Assembly (NCBI RefSeq): GCF_028830055.1
Contig: NZ_CP101655.1
Location: forward strand, 496,001 to 560,000
Source: Pseudomonas serboccidentalis
Lineage (GTDB): Bacteria > Pseudomonadota > Gammaproteobacteria > Pseudomonadales > Pseudomonadaceae
Direction of reading: 5' to 3'
Length of the DNA: 64,000 nucleotides
Numbering within the stretch: position 1 is the stretch's first letter; each line of letters opens with the position of its first letter. This document shows, one piece after another, positions 44,117 through 52,863 of this stretch. Both the position numbers and the translations under genes were made by a program. The notes under the pieces were generated by a model that was not told where the DNA came from, did not search any database, and worked only from the letters and a program-made list of their open reading frames with translations.

Positions 44117-44409
44117 GCGGCGCCGTGAAGCTTCAGGTTGCGATCGAAGCTCACGGCGAGCCCCTGACCGAACTCGTCCTGCGTCGTCCGACGGTGCAGG
44201 AAGTGCGAGCGATCAAGGCGCTGCCGTACAAGATCGACAAGAGCGAAGAAGTCAGTCTCGACATGGACGTGGCGGCCAAATACATCGCCGTGTGCGCCGG
44301 TATTCCACCGTCGTCGGTCAACCAGCTCGATCTGGCTGACCTCAACGCGTTGAGCTGGGCCGTTGCGAGTTTTTTCATGAGTGCGGCGTCGGAGCCATCA
44401 CCGACCTGA
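44113..44409 (+). CDS. Tail assembly chaperone, Mu gp41-like (module 2)
   Basis: 98 aa in the zero frame. LVLRRPTVQEVRAIKALPY and VAAKYIAVCAGIPPSSVNQLDLADL fit the gp41 family, which bind the tape measure during assembly. Near its end a slippery T TTT TTC allows a -1 frameshift that gives a 142-aa product. Confidence 0.92.
   Translation: MSGAVKLQVAIEAHGEPLTELVLRRPTVQEVRAIKALPYKIDKSEEVSLDMDVAAKYIAVCAGIPPSSVNQLDLADLNALSWAVASFFMSAASEPSPT
44370..44376 (+). promoter_or_regulatory. Programmed -1 frameshift site, module 2
   Basis: Zero-frame codons AGT TTT TTC contain the canonical heptamer T TTT TTC. The -1 frame then runs open for 54 codons to the TGA at 44538. Confidence 0.9.
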
Positions 44410-44540
44410 TCGCAGTCGCCTATGACCTGGCCTGGTTCTGGAAGGTTGACCCCGAACAGATGATGGCCAGGCCACTGGATGTGCTCCGCGAATCGCTGGA
44501 GCACGCGCAACGGATCAATGCGATGCAGCAGGTGCAGTGA
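44376..44540 (+). CDS. -1 frame extension of the module 2 tail chaperone (gp42 part)
   Basis: After the slip, translation continues as HECGVGAITDLIAVAYDLAW, then WKVDPEQMMARPLDVLRE, ending at a TGA that overlaps the tape measure ATG. This matches the gp42-type added domain of Mu-like tails. No independent start or ribosome site is seen. Confidence 0.9.
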   Translation, partial: HECGVGAITDLIAVAYDLAWFWKVDPEQMMARPLDVLRESLEHAQRINAMQQVQ

Positions 44541-46438
44541 TGGCAGACGAAGAAAAGCAAGTGAAGACTCCGGTGCTGATCACGGGCATCGATGAACTGT
44601 CGCCAAAACTCGGCGCCCTTCGGGCAAAGGTCGAGAGCTTCAAGAAAAATCTCGAGCAGACCGGCCTCGGCAAACTGGATATCAGCGGTCTGTTCAAGGG
44701 CGGCAGCGTGATCACGCCGTTCGTGGACGGGATCAAATCGGCGGCGGCGTTTCAGGGCAAGTTGACCGAAGTCAGCGAGACGGCGAAAACCGTCGACCTG
44801 CCTGCTGCGCCGAAAGTCGCCGCGCAGAACATGAACGTGTTCAGTGCGTCGATGGAAAAGGTGTCTGCCGCTGTCGACGCGGCTTTGGTGCCGGCAGTCG
44901 GGGCGTTGGTGGTCGGGCTTGAGCCGATGATGACTCAGGTCGGCAGCCTGCTCGCCGACAATCCGAAACTGGTGGAAGGACTGGCGGCGGGGGCCATCGC
45001 CTTCTCGGCGATGCAAACCGCGGTCACCGGGGCGACGCAAGTGTTCGATGTCATGAGCACGGTGCTCAAGACCAATCCGATCATGCTGATCGCCATGGGC
45101 ATTGCTGTGGCGGCGGGGCTGATCGTGGCCAACTGGACGCCGATCAGCGCGTTCTTTACGGGTATGTGGGAAAGCGTGAAAAACGCCGGGGCGAATGCCA
45201 TGGCGATCTTGCGCTCGGTGCTCGACTGGCGCCCGCTCGATACGCTGGCGGCGCTTTGGCAACCGGTCACGGAATTCTTCTCGGGAATCTGGGACAAGGT
45301 CAAAGCGGTCACCCGCCCGGTGATCGACTTTTTCAAAACGGTTTTCTCCTGGACCCCTTACGGCATGATCCTGGAAAACTGGGGGCCGCTGACAGGGCTG
45401 TTTTCGGCGATCTGGGAACTGCTCAAGGCCTTGAGTGTGCCGGTGATGGCGTTCCTCAGAAACCTGTTTGATTTCTCGCCGATGCAGATGATCAACAGTG
45501 CGTGGGGTGGTGTTGTCAGGTTCTTCGAACCGATGTTCAGCGGCCTGCGAAAAGTCGCGCAGCCGGCTAAAGAGTTTCTGGTGTCGTTGTTCGACTTCTC
45601 GCCCATGCAGATGATCACCAGCGCCTGGGGCGGTGTCGTTGCGTACTTCCAGCCGATGTGGACGACGCTGCAATCGGCCGTGCAAGGCACCCGGGATGCG
45701 TTGCGGACGCTGTTCGATTTTTTCCCAATGGAAATGATCACCAGCGCCTGGGGTGGTGTCATGGGATTTTTCGAACCGATGTGGACGGCACTGCAAACGT
45801 CGGTGCAGCGGGTCAAAGGCTTTTTCACCAGTCTGTTCGAGTGGTCGCCGCTGGAGCAGATTGCGCAGTACTGGCAGCCGGTCGGCGAAGTCTTTTCGGC
45901 GCTGTGGGATGTTGTGCTGGCGGCGTCTGCGCCGGTCGTGGACTTTTTGCACACCCTGTTCGAATGGAAACCTCTGGATCAGATTATCGAGAGCTGGGGG
46001 CCGATCATCGGGTGGTTCGGCGAGTTGTGGCAAAAGCTGCAAACCGTCATCGCGCCGATCAAGGAGCTGTTCGACGGTGGTTTTGCCGGGTTGATCGCCA
46101 AGGTCACCGGCAAGGTCGAAACCCTGACCCAAGCGCAGCGCCAGACCAATGCCGAAGGCAAGGGTGAGCTGGCGCCGGCGTTCTTTGGCGCGAGTCCTGC
46201 GCCTGCTGGGAACGGCGCGTTGCAAAGCGGTTCGTTGCCACAATCCTCCAGTGCCCTGATCCAGCAAAGCGCCGCCAACAACCGCACGCAACTCGAAGGC
46301 GGCCTGACCGTACGCTTCGAAAATGCGCCGGCAGGGCTGCGTACCGATCAACCGCAAACCAATCAACCAGGGCTGGCGCTGTCTTCGCGCATCGGCTATC
46401 GCTCGCTGTCGGCAGGAGGTTCCAATGAACTGGCGTGA
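44540..46438 (+). CDS. Tape measure protein with 41-residue repeats (module 2)
   Basis: 632 aa; the ATG overlaps the preceding TGA, and a GTG one codon earlier is possible. Residues about 130-180 are hydrophobic. From about residue 230 to 520 the protein consists of tandem ~41-residue units, each with a [FW]-x-[PS]-[LM] block, a Trp, and [FW]F-x-[PS]-[MLI]W. Three adjacent units, beginning FDFSPMQM or FDFFPMEM, are nearly identical. The repeat count would set length in 41-residue steps. It overlaps the next gene. Confidence 0.92.
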   Translation: MADEEKQVKTPVLITGIDELSPKLGALRAKVESFKKNLEQTGLGKLDISGLFKGGSVITPFVDGIKSAAAFQGKLTEVSETAKTVDLPAAPKVAAQNMNVFSASMEKVSAAVDAALVPAVGALVVGLEPMMTQVGSLLADNPKLVEGLAAGAIAFSAMQTAVTGATQVFDVMSTVLKTNPIMLIAMGIAVAAGLIVANWTPISAFFTGMWESVKNAGANAMAILRSVLDWRPLDTLAALWQPVTEFFSGIWDKVKAVTRPVIDFFKTVFSWTPYGMILENWGPLTGLFSAIWELLKALSVPVMAFLRNLFDFSPMQMINSAWGGVVRFFEPMFSGLRKVAQPAKEFLVSLFDFSPMQMITSAWGGVVAYFQPMWTTLQSAVQGTRDALRTLFDFFPMEMITSAWGGVMGFFEPMWTALQTSVQRVKGFFTSLFEWSPLEQIAQYWQPVGEVFSALWDVVLAASAPVVDFLHTLFEWKPLDQIIESWGPIIGWFGELWQKLQTVIAPIKELFDGGFAGLIAKVTGKVETLTQAQRQTNAEGKGELAPAFFGASPAPAGNGALQSGSLPQSSSALIQQSAANNRTQLEGGLTVRFENAPAGLRTDQPQTNQPGLALSSRIGYRSLSAGGSNELA

Positions 46439-47660
46439 CCGTTTGTTGCCGGCATCGTTTCGTGGTGTCGGGTTCTGGATCGATCAGGCGAAAACCCCGG
46501 TCGGTCGCAAAGGTCAGTTGCACGAATACCCGCAACGCGACCTGCCGTATTTCGAGGATCTGGGCCAGCAGGCCAAGACCCACGATCTGACGGCGTTCAT
46601 CATCGGCGCCGATTGCCTGGAGCAGCGTGACAAGCTGCTCAAGGCTCTGGAGGCGGGCAGTGGTGAGCTGGTGCATCCGTGGCTGGGGCGCCTGCAAGTC
46701 AAGGTCGGCGAATGCGACATGACCCACACCCGCCAGGACGGCGGGCTGGTGACGTTCAGCCTGAAGTTCTATCCCGACCGGCCGCTGTCGTTCCCGACCG
46801 CCACCGTCAGTACGCAGAAAGTGCTGTTGGCCAAGGCCGATACGTTGCTGGGGTCGGCGGTGGCGCGCTTCGAGCAGGCGATGACGTTGATCAAGGCTGC
46901 GCGGATCGGCATCGCCAATCTGCGCAACAGCCTGACCGGGGTCTATGAGGTGATCAAAGAGCAGCTCAAACCGCTGATCGAGCAGTACAAGCAAATCACT
47001 GAACTGGTCAAAGCCGTGAAGGAGTTGCCCAAGGAAGTGGCGACGGAGTTCAAGGGCTTGCTCGGCGATATCAAGGAGCTGAAGGCGTTCGCGAAGGAGG
47101 GCTACCGTGGCGTGATTGCCGACGTATCTCAACAACTCGAAGCCATCCGCAAGGCGGATGCACCGAAGATCACCACCGGCAAGGACACCAACGCCGCGGC
47201 GCAAGCCATGGCGGATCTGGTGCAGGACACGATGCTGGTCAAAGTGGCGCAATGGGTAGCGTCGATGCCGGTGGCGACCCCGACAGTAAAACTGACATCG
47301 ACACCTTCGGTGGCGCATCAGGCGGATCAACCGGTAACCCGTCAGGAAGTGCCGGTGACCGATGAGATGAAGGCGCTGCAGAAGGCGATCGGGGTGGCGA
47401 TTGACCCGATGCTGGACAAGGCCGATCCCAAGCACCACCAGGCAATCAACGATGTGAAGGAAGCGCTGATTGCGCATCTCAAGGCTGTGGCGTCATCCGG
47501 TGTGCGACAGGTCACTAAATCGTTCCAGGAAAGCCTGCCGGCGCTGGTTGTGGCCTACAAGCAATTTGCCGATGCCACACGGGTGACTCAGGTGACTCAG
47601 AGCAACGCGATGAACCATCCGGGCTTTTCACCCAACGACGTGAAAGTGTCCAGGGAGTGA
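46425..47660 (+). CDS. DNA-circularisation-domain tail protein, Mu gpN-like (module 2)
   Basis: 411 aa from the ATG at 46425 behind AGGAGG; a longer frame to 46323 overlaps the tape measure and is rejected. The N-terminal ~120 residues (ASFRGVGFWIDQAKTPVGRKG, RDLPYFEDLGQQAKTHDLTAF) are the so-called DNA circularisation domain of Mu gpN, a baseplate hub component. The remainder is a long helical region. The old name comes from an early phage study; a DNA role is not expected here. Confidence 0.9.
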   Translation: MNWRDRLLPASFRGVGFWIDQAKTPVGRKGQLHEYPQRDLPYFEDLGQQAKTHDLTAFIIGADCLEQRDKLLKALEAGSGELVHPWLGRLQVKVGECDMTHTRQDGGLVTFSLKFYPDRPLSFPTATVSTQKVLLAKADTLLGSAVARFEQAMTLIKAARIGIANLRNSLTGVYEVIKEQLKPLIEQYKQITELVKAVKELPKEVATEFKGLLGDIKELKAFAKEGYRGVIADVSQQLEAIRKADAPKITTGKDTNAAAQAMADLVQDTMLVKVAQWVASMPVATPTVKLTSTPSVAHQADQPVTRQEVPVTDEMKALQKAIGVAIDPMLDKADPKHHQAINDVKEALIAHLKAVASSGVRQVTKSFQESLPALVVAYKQFADATRVTQVTQSNAMNHPGFSPNDVKVSRE

Positions 47661-47663
47661 GCC

Positions 47664-48710
47664 ATGAGCGAGATGGATAACCATGTCACGTTGACCGTCG
47701 ACAACATGGAATATGGCGGCTGGAAAAGCGTGGAAATCACCGCCGATCTGGAGCGCCAGTTCCGCACCTTCAAGCTCGACATCACCTGGCAATGGCCGGG
47801 GCAAACGGTAGACAAACCGATCAAGCCCGGCGACCCGTGCGAAGTGAAAATCGGCAACGACCTGGTGCTCACCGGCTACGTGTTCAAGGCGCCGATCCAC
47901 TATGACGGGCGGCAGATCAGTCTGAGCATCGAGGGCAGCTCCAAGACTCAGGATCTGGTCGATTGCGCGGCCACCAACCGGCCGAATCAATGGCAGGAGC
48001 AACCGTTGCTGAGCATCGTGCAGGCGCTGGCGATGGACTACTCGCTGATGGTGGTCAATCAAATTCCCGAGACCGCGCGGCTTGCCAAGCACACCATCGT
48101 GCCGGGCGAAACGGTGTTCCAGTCGATCGACCGTCTGCTCTCACTGTTCCGGGTGTTCTCCACGGATGACGAGCAGGGCCGGCTGGTGCTGGCCAAACCC
48201 GGCAGCGGTGGGCGGGCCAGTGATGCGCTGGAGCTGGGCAAGAACATTCTGTCGGCCAACGCGCCGATGGATCAGAGTCAGGTGTTTTCCGAATACCGGG
48301 TGATCGGCCAGCAGAAAGGTTCGGACAAGAAGAGCGGGGCGGCGGTCAGCGAGGTTGAATCCAGCGCGGCCGACCTGAGTTTCAAACGTCGACGCACCAC
48401 GATCATCAACGAGGGCACCGCACTGACGTTCGAACTGGCCCAGCAGCGCGCCCAGTGGGAAAGTGCCACGCGCATGGGCCGGGCGCTGACCACCACCTAT
48501 CAGGTGCAGGGCTGGCGCCAGTCCAACGGCGATCTGTGGCGTCACAACACGTTGGTCAAGGTCAAGGATCCGGTGCTGGGGTTCGATGGCGACATGCTGA
48601 TCTCGAAAGTGACGTATTCGCTGTCGGCGCAAGGCTCGGTGACCACGCTGCAAGTGGCGCCGCCGCATACCTTCGATGCCAATCCCAGCCCTTCTAAAAC
48701 AACCTCATAG
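47664..48710 (+). CDS. Baseplate hub protein, Mu gpP-like (module 2)
   Basis: 348 aa. DNHVTLTVDNMEYGGWKSVEI and FKLDITWQWPGQ start the gpD/gpP-type hub fold, and SYLSAQGSVT-type beta segments end it. It is the module 2 counterpart of GpD (40265-41293) and would join tube to spike. A REP doublet follows. Confidence 0.9.
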   Translation: MSEMDNHVTLTVDNMEYGGWKSVEITADLERQFRTFKLDITWQWPGQTVDKPIKPGDPCEVKIGNDLVLTGYVFKAPIHYDGRQISLSIEGSSKTQDLVDCAATNRPNQWQEQPLLSIVQALAMDYSLMVVNQIPETARLAKHTIVPGETVFQSIDRLLSLFRVFSTDDEQGRLVLAKPGSGGRASDALELGKNILSANAPMDQSQVFSEYRVIGQQKGSDKKSGAAVSEVESSAADLSFKRRRTTIINEGTALTFELAQQRAQWESATRMGRALTTTYQVQGWRQSNGDLWRHNTLVKVKDPVLGFDGDMLISKVTYSLSAQGSVTTLQVAPPHTFDANPSPSKTTS

Positions 48711-48720
48711 GCCCGGAAAA

Positions 48721-48789
48721 GATCGCAGCCTTCGGCAGCTCCTACAGGTGTACGCCGATCTTATGTAGGAGCTGCCGAAGGCTGCGATC
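48721..48789. repeat. REP doublet inside module 2
   Basis: GATCGCAGCCTTCGGCAGCT and its reverse complement flank a short spacer, giving a 69-bp palindrome between the hub and spike genes. It belongs to the same subfamily as the one at 7403-7482. Confidence 0.92.
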
Positions 48790-48824
48790 TTTTGACCTCG
48801 GCCCGTTTCTTACAGGAACCAAGC

Positions 48825-49334
48825 ATGAGCCTACTGACACGCCTGCTGGCGCGCGGCACTGTCGTGCTCGCCAACTCGGCATCCAAGCTGCAATCGCTGC
48901 AAATGCGCCTCACCGCCGGCGAGGTGAACGACGACATGGAGCATTTCGAACCCTACGGTTTCACCAGTAACCCGCTGGCTGGCGCCGAAGGCATCGTCAC
49001 GTTTCTCGGGGGCGATCGCTCCCACGCCATCGCCCTGGTGGTCGCCGACCGCCGCTATCGCCTGCAGTCGCTGGCCTCTGGTGAAGTGGCGATCTACACC
49101 GACGAGGGCGACAAGATTCACTTCAAACGCGGGCGGATCATCGACATTGAAACCGCCACGCTGAACATCCGCGCCAGCCACGCTGTGAACTTCGACACGC
49201 CGGTGATCAACCAGACCGGCAAGATCGTGTCCACCGGTGATCAACTCGCCGGTGGCATCAGCCAGATCAAACACGTGCACGTCGGCGTGCAGGCCGGCAA
49301 TGGCCAGACCGGTGCGCCGGCGGGAGGCCAATGA
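48825..49334 (+). CDS. Baseplate spike, Mu gp45-like (module 2)
   Basis: 169 aa from the ATG behind CAGGAA. LQMRLTAGEVNDDMEHFEPYGF and the OB-like part (LGGDRSHAIALVVADRRYRL) lead to a beta-helical tip ending in IKHVHVGVQAGNG. The HxH pair is the iron-binding tip motif known in Mu gp45 and P2 gpV spikes. The module 1 spike does not show this motif at its end. It overlaps the next gene. Confidence 0.93.
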   Translation: MSLLTRLLARGTVVLANSASKLQSLQMRLTAGEVNDDMEHFEPYGFTSNPLAGAEGIVTFLGGDRSHAIALVVADRRYRLQSLASGEVAIYTDEGDKIHFKRGRIIDIETATLNIRASHAVNFDTPVINQTGKIVSTGDQLAGGISQIKHVHVGVQAGNGQTGAPAGGQ

Positions 49335-49732
49335 TGCTCATCAGCCAGAACCTCCACGCCGCACTGACCCGCGCCGTGCTCATCAGCCTGTTCACCTGGC
49401 GTCGCGCCGCCGATGACGACGCCCTCGACGACGAGGAGCGCTTCGGCTGGTGGGGCGACAGCTTTCCCACCGTCGCCGACGACCGCATCGGCTCGCGGCT
49501 GTGGCTGTTGCGCCGGGTCAAGCTGACCCGACAGACCCAGATGGACGCCGAGTTCTATGCCCGCGAAGCCCTGCAATGGCTGATCGACGACGGCCATTGC
49601 AGCGCCATCGACATCATCAGCGAACGCTTCGACGCCCAGCGCCTGAACCTGCGCACGGTCTTGACCCTGGCCGACGGCGAGCGTCTGGACATCAACCCCG
49701 ATAACAGTTGGCAGGTGATCTATGCCGTTTGA
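49331..49732 (+). CDS. Baseplate protein, Mu gp46-like (module 2)
   Basis: 133 aa. GWWGDSFPTVADDRIGSRLWLL is the gp46 family signature, followed by AREALQWLIDDGHCSAIDI. It is a wedge protein, functionally comparable to GpW in module 1. Overlaps with the spike and baseplate J genes imply coupled translation. Confidence 0.93.
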   Translation: MMLISQNLHAALTRAVLISLFTWRRAADDDALDDEERFGWWGDSFPTVADDRIGSRLWLLRRVKLTRQTQMDAEFYAREALQWLIDDGHCSAIDIISERFDAQRLNLRTVLTLADGERLDINPDNSWQVIYAV

Positions 49733-50768
49733 AACCCCTTCGCTGCCGGTGCTGATCAAGCGCACCCAAAGCGACCTGGCCGGCGATTCGCTGCGCCAGT
49801 CCGATGCGCAAGTGCTGGCCCGCACCCTCGGCGGCGCTGCTTATGGCCTCTACGGTTATCTCGACTGGATTGCCGAGCAGATTCTGCCGGACAAGGCCGA
49901 TGAATCGACCCTTGAGCGCATCGCTGCCCTGCGTCTGAACCAGCCACGCAAAGCTGCGCAAGTCGCCACCGGCAGCGTCAGTTTTACCGCCACCGCTGGT
50001 GCCGTGCTGGATGTCGACACGCTGCTCCAAGCGAGCGATGGCCGTACCTACAAAGTCACCACCGCACGCACCACCGTCAATGGCAGCAACACCACCACCA
50101 TCGCCGCGCTGGATGCCGGCAGCCTCGGTAATGCCGACGCCGGGCTGGCGTTGAATCCGGTGCAGCCGATTACCGGCGTCGTCGGCAACAGTTTCGTGGT
50201 GCTGGCGCCGGGCCTCAGCGGCGGTGTGGCGCGGGAAAGTCTGGAATCGCTGCGCTCGCGAGTGATCCGCTCCTATCGCGTGATCCCGCACGGCGGCTCG
50301 GCCAGTGACTACGAGACGTGGGCGCTGGAAGTGCCGGGCGTGACCCGCGCCTGGTGCCGTGGCGGCCTGCTCGGGCCGGGCACGGTGACGGTGTTCATCA
50401 TGCGTGACGAAGACCCGCAACCGGTGCCCAACGATGAGCAGTTGGCAGAGGTTCAGGACTACATCGAACCGCTGCGTCCGGTGACCGCGGAAGTGCACGT
50501 GCAGCGGCCGATTCAGGTGCCGGTGGTGTATCGCTTCAAGAGCGTCAATCCGGACACCACCGCCGTGCGCGCCGCCGTTGAAGCGCAACTGCGCGACCTG
50601 CACAACCGCGAGGCCGATCTGGGTGTGCCACTGTTGATCAGCCATATCCGCGAAGCCATCAGCAGCGCCGGTGGTGAGTACGATCACACGCTGACCGCAC
50701 CGGCCGCTGACGTAGCGGCCGGTCAGAGCGAACTGCTCACCTTCGGAGGTTGCGTATGGGGGGCATAA
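49722..50768 (+). CDS. Baseplate J protein, Mu gp47-like (module 2)
   Basis: 348 aa. PFETPSLPVLIKRTQSDLAG and YGLYGYLDWIAEQILPD form the N-terminus, with VTRAWCRGGLLGPGTVTVF and the C-terminal LPLLISHIREAI-like region (VPLLISHIREAISSAGGEYD). This is a Mu-type wedge component. It overlaps the next gene by 13 bases. Confidence 0.94.
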   Translation: MPFETPSLPVLIKRTQSDLAGDSLRQSDAQVLARTLGGAAYGLYGYLDWIAEQILPDKADESTLERIAALRLNQPRKAAQVATGSVSFTATAGAVLDVDTLLQASDGRTYKVTTARTTVNGSNTTTIAALDAGSLGNADAGLALNPVQPITGVVGNSFVVLAPGLSGGVARESLESLRSRVIRSYRVIPHGGSASDYETWALEVPGVTRAWCRGGLLGPGTVTVFIMRDEDPQPVPNDEQLAEVQDYIEPLRPVTAEVHVQRPIQVPVVYRFKSVNPDTTAVRAAVEAQLRDLHNREADLGVPLLISHIREAISSAGGEYDHTLTAPAADVAAGQSELLTFGGCVWGA

Positions 50769-51355
50769 GAACCGCCGCGCAATACCAGGCGCAGCTGCGT
50801 GCGCTGCTCCCCAGCGGTCCGGCGTGGGATCCGGAGCGCGTCCCGGAACTTGAGGAAGTGCTGCAAGGCGTCGCCGTCGAACTGGCACGCCTCGACGCCC
50901 GCGCAGCCGACCTGCTCAACGAGATGGACCCGGCTGGCGTCAGCGAACTGGTGCCGGACTGGGAGCGGGTGATGGAGCTGCCCGACCCGTGCCTGGGCGC
51001 CACCCCGCTGTTCGACGACCGCCGCCTCGCCGTACGCCGCCGATTGCTGGCGGTCGGCAGCCAGGCCGTCGGTTACTACCTCGACATCGCCAAAAGCCAA
51101 GGCTACCCCAACGCCAGCATCACCGAACTCGAAGCCCCACGCATGGGCCGCTCGCGTTTCGGCGCGGCGCACTGGGGCACCTGGGAAGCTCAGTTCATGT
51201 GGACCCTCAACACCGGCGGCCGCCTGCTGCTCGGACGGCGTTACGGCGCGAGCTACTGGGGCGAGCGCTTCGGCGTCAACCCGGGCTCGGCGCTGGAATG
51301 CCTGATCCACCGCAGTGCGCCGGCGCATACCAAGGTGCACATCAATTATGACTAG
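50756..51355 (+). CDS. Mu gp48-like tail protein, DUF2313 (module 2)
   Basis: 199 aa from the ATG six bases after GGAGG; a TTG at 50750 is less likely. AQLRALLPSGPAWDPER and LLNEMDPAGVSELVPDWERVMELPDP are diagnostic of the DUF2313/gp48 family, which links wedge to fibre. It is the last core gene of module 2; fibre cassettes follow. Confidence 0.93.
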   Translation: MGGIRTAAQYQAQLRALLPSGPAWDPERVPELEEVLQGVAVELARLDARAADLLNEMDPAGVSELVPDWERVMELPDPCLGATPLFDDRRLAVRRRLLAVGSQAVGYYLDIAKSQGYPNASITELEAPRMGRSRFGAAHWGTWEAQFMWTLNTGGRLLLGRRYGASYWGERFGVNPGSALECLIHRSAPAHTKVHINYD

Positions 51356-51369
51356 GGAGGAATGACAGG

Positions 51370-52305
51370 ATGGATTATCCGAAGAGTGTGCCCAGTTCCG
51401 GATTGGTGAACGGGAAGTTTGCCGATGAGAATCCGCTGACCGGTACGCCGGGGTCGCTGATTTCCTCCAGTTGGGGCAATGGAGTGACCGAAGAGTTACT
51501 GAACGTTATTCGCGCAGCGGGGCTGGTGCCTTCCGAGAGCCAGTCAGATCAGTTGCTCAAGGCACTCAAAGTGGTGCTGACTCAGGACGCGCTGCCTCTG
51601 GCTGCACTGGCATTCCCGACTGTGGCCACGGCTGATGGACGCATCCCGGTGACTGCGGCTACCGGAGCGACGGGTGGAACCGTGTCGGTGCCTGGCGGTG
51701 TGCTGGTCAGCCTCTGCGAAGAAGTGTCTGCTGGCATGACCGCCCGCCCGCGTGCGCTGTTCACGCCGGTATGGGCATCGCCTGCACTGGATATCAACAG
51801 CACGTATTTCCTGCGCATGCAGGTTCGTGATGGGTTGCTGGTTTGCTATACGCAGAAAGGCGTCGATACCGACGTCATTCCAGCCGCGATGAAGGGCGGT
51901 ACCGGCAGTAGCGGCGGTGGTTTCGACTCCACCTGTATCGACATGCTGGTGGCCAAAATCGTCACCACTGGAGCGGGTACGCTGCCCAAACTGACGTTGT
52001 TGGCAAACAAGGCCCGGCTTGAGGCTGTCGGGGTCTGGTCGGGTGCCAATGGCAACTACTCGGTGACCTTGAACTGGGCTCGAAAGCCTCGTGCCTACAT
52101 TGCCGGGATTTTTGACTTTGATGACAACGTCAAAACCGATTACGGCGTGATCAGTGAGGATACCGGTGTCAATTTCGTAGGCACGCAGTTCATGCCTGCG
52201 GGTGGGTTTACTGATCGTTACATGGGGCGCGTGGCCATTGCTGCGTGGGCACAGAACCTGACGACTTCAGGCCTGATGAACGCCCGTGTGCGATGGGAGG
52301 TTTGA
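51370..52305 (+). CDS. Module 2 tail fibre, cassette 1
   Basis: 311 aa. The N-terminal ~60 residues (MDYPKSVPSSGLVNGKFADE, then SSWGNGVTEELLNVIRAAGL) are a baseplate-attachment block shared with the two later fibres and the remnant at 55905. A Gly/Ser-rich hinge (GGTGSSGGGF) separates it from a C-terminal receptor-binding part (ARKPRAYIAGIFDFDDNVKTDY). A dedicated chaperone follows two bases later. Confidence 0.88.
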   Translation: MDYPKSVPSSGLVNGKFADENPLTGTPGSLISSSWGNGVTEELLNVIRAAGLVPSESQSDQLLKALKVVLTQDALPLAALAFPTVATADGRIPVTAATGATGGTVSVPGGVLVSLCEEVSAGMTARPRALFTPVWASPALDINSTYFLRMQVRDGLLVCYTQKGVDTDVIPAAMKGGTGSSGGGFDSTCIDMLVAKIVTTGAGTLPKLTLLANKARLEAVGVWSGANGNYSVTLNWARKPRAYIAGIFDFDDNVKTDYGVISEDTGVNFVGTQFMPAGGFTDRYMGRVAIAAWAQNLTTSGLMNARVRWEV

Positions 52306-52307
52306 CG

Positions 52308-52709
52308 ATGAAAGCGATGATTGAAAATGGAGTAGTGACCGCTCTTGTGACGGGTGATGTCGATTGCGGCGTTGTGGTACCGGCTGGCACGCCGGTGTCC
52401 GCCGGCTGGGCCTACAAGGACGACACCTTCAGTGCGCCGGCCGGCGCGCCAGTGACGCAAGACACCGCAACCCGTTCGGAGCGTCTGTGGCGGACGGCGA
52501 GGCTGAGCGAATCGGACTGGCTGGTGAGCCGCCACCGCGATGAACTGGATGCTGGATCCGACACCTCTCTGAGCAGCAAGCAATTCTCCAGGTTGCTGGC
52601 CTACCGCCAGGCACTGCGCGACTGGCCTGTTGCCAACGATACCACTGACGCAGAGTCTCGCCCGCAACCGCCCAAGTGGCTGGCGCGAATATCACTACGG
52701 CCTCTTTGA
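52308..52709 (+). CDS. Tail fibre assembly chaperone, cassette 1
   Basis: 133 aa. WAYKDDTFSAPAG near residue 35 and SERLWRTARLSESDWLVSRHRDELD with YRQALRDWP near the end are typical of phage tail-fibre chaperones. It should assist the fibre directly upstream. A terminator-like hairpin follows it. Confidence 0.88.
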   Translation: MKAMIENGVVTALVTGDVDCGVVVPAGTPVSAGWAYKDDTFSAPAGAPVTQDTATRSERLWRTARLSESDWLVSRHRDELDAGSDTSLSSKQFSRLLAYRQALRDWPVANDTTDAESRPQPPKWLARISLRPL

Positions 52710-52753
52710 CGCGTTTTTTGTCGAAGACTCGTAGTCATCCTTCTGCAGCACCC

Positions 52754-52779
52754 AAGCCCACTTCAGCGTGGGCTTTTTA
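52754..52779 (+). terminator. Terminator-like hairpin between fibre cassettes 1 and 2
   Basis: AAGCCCAC-TTCAGC-GTGGGCTT followed by TTTAT. It would reduce transcription of cassettes 2 and 3 and of the lysis genes unless overcome. Confidence 0.8.
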
Positions 52780-52863
52780 TTTTCAGAAAACAGCCCGCTG
52801 CAGGCTCGCAATCGCGATCGTCCTGACGCGGTTGATTTGTTTTTTCAGAGGAACGAAAGACCT

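Noticed and set aside
44420..46366. 648-codon minus-strand frame opposite the module 2 tape measure
   Set aside because: Arg/His/Asp-rich shadow frame; its repetitive look only mirrors the 41-residue repeats of the real gene.
29638..51355. Assembly duplication of one tail cluster
   Set aside because: The two modules are not copies: sheath, tube, hub and spike belong to different families (P2-like and Mu-like).
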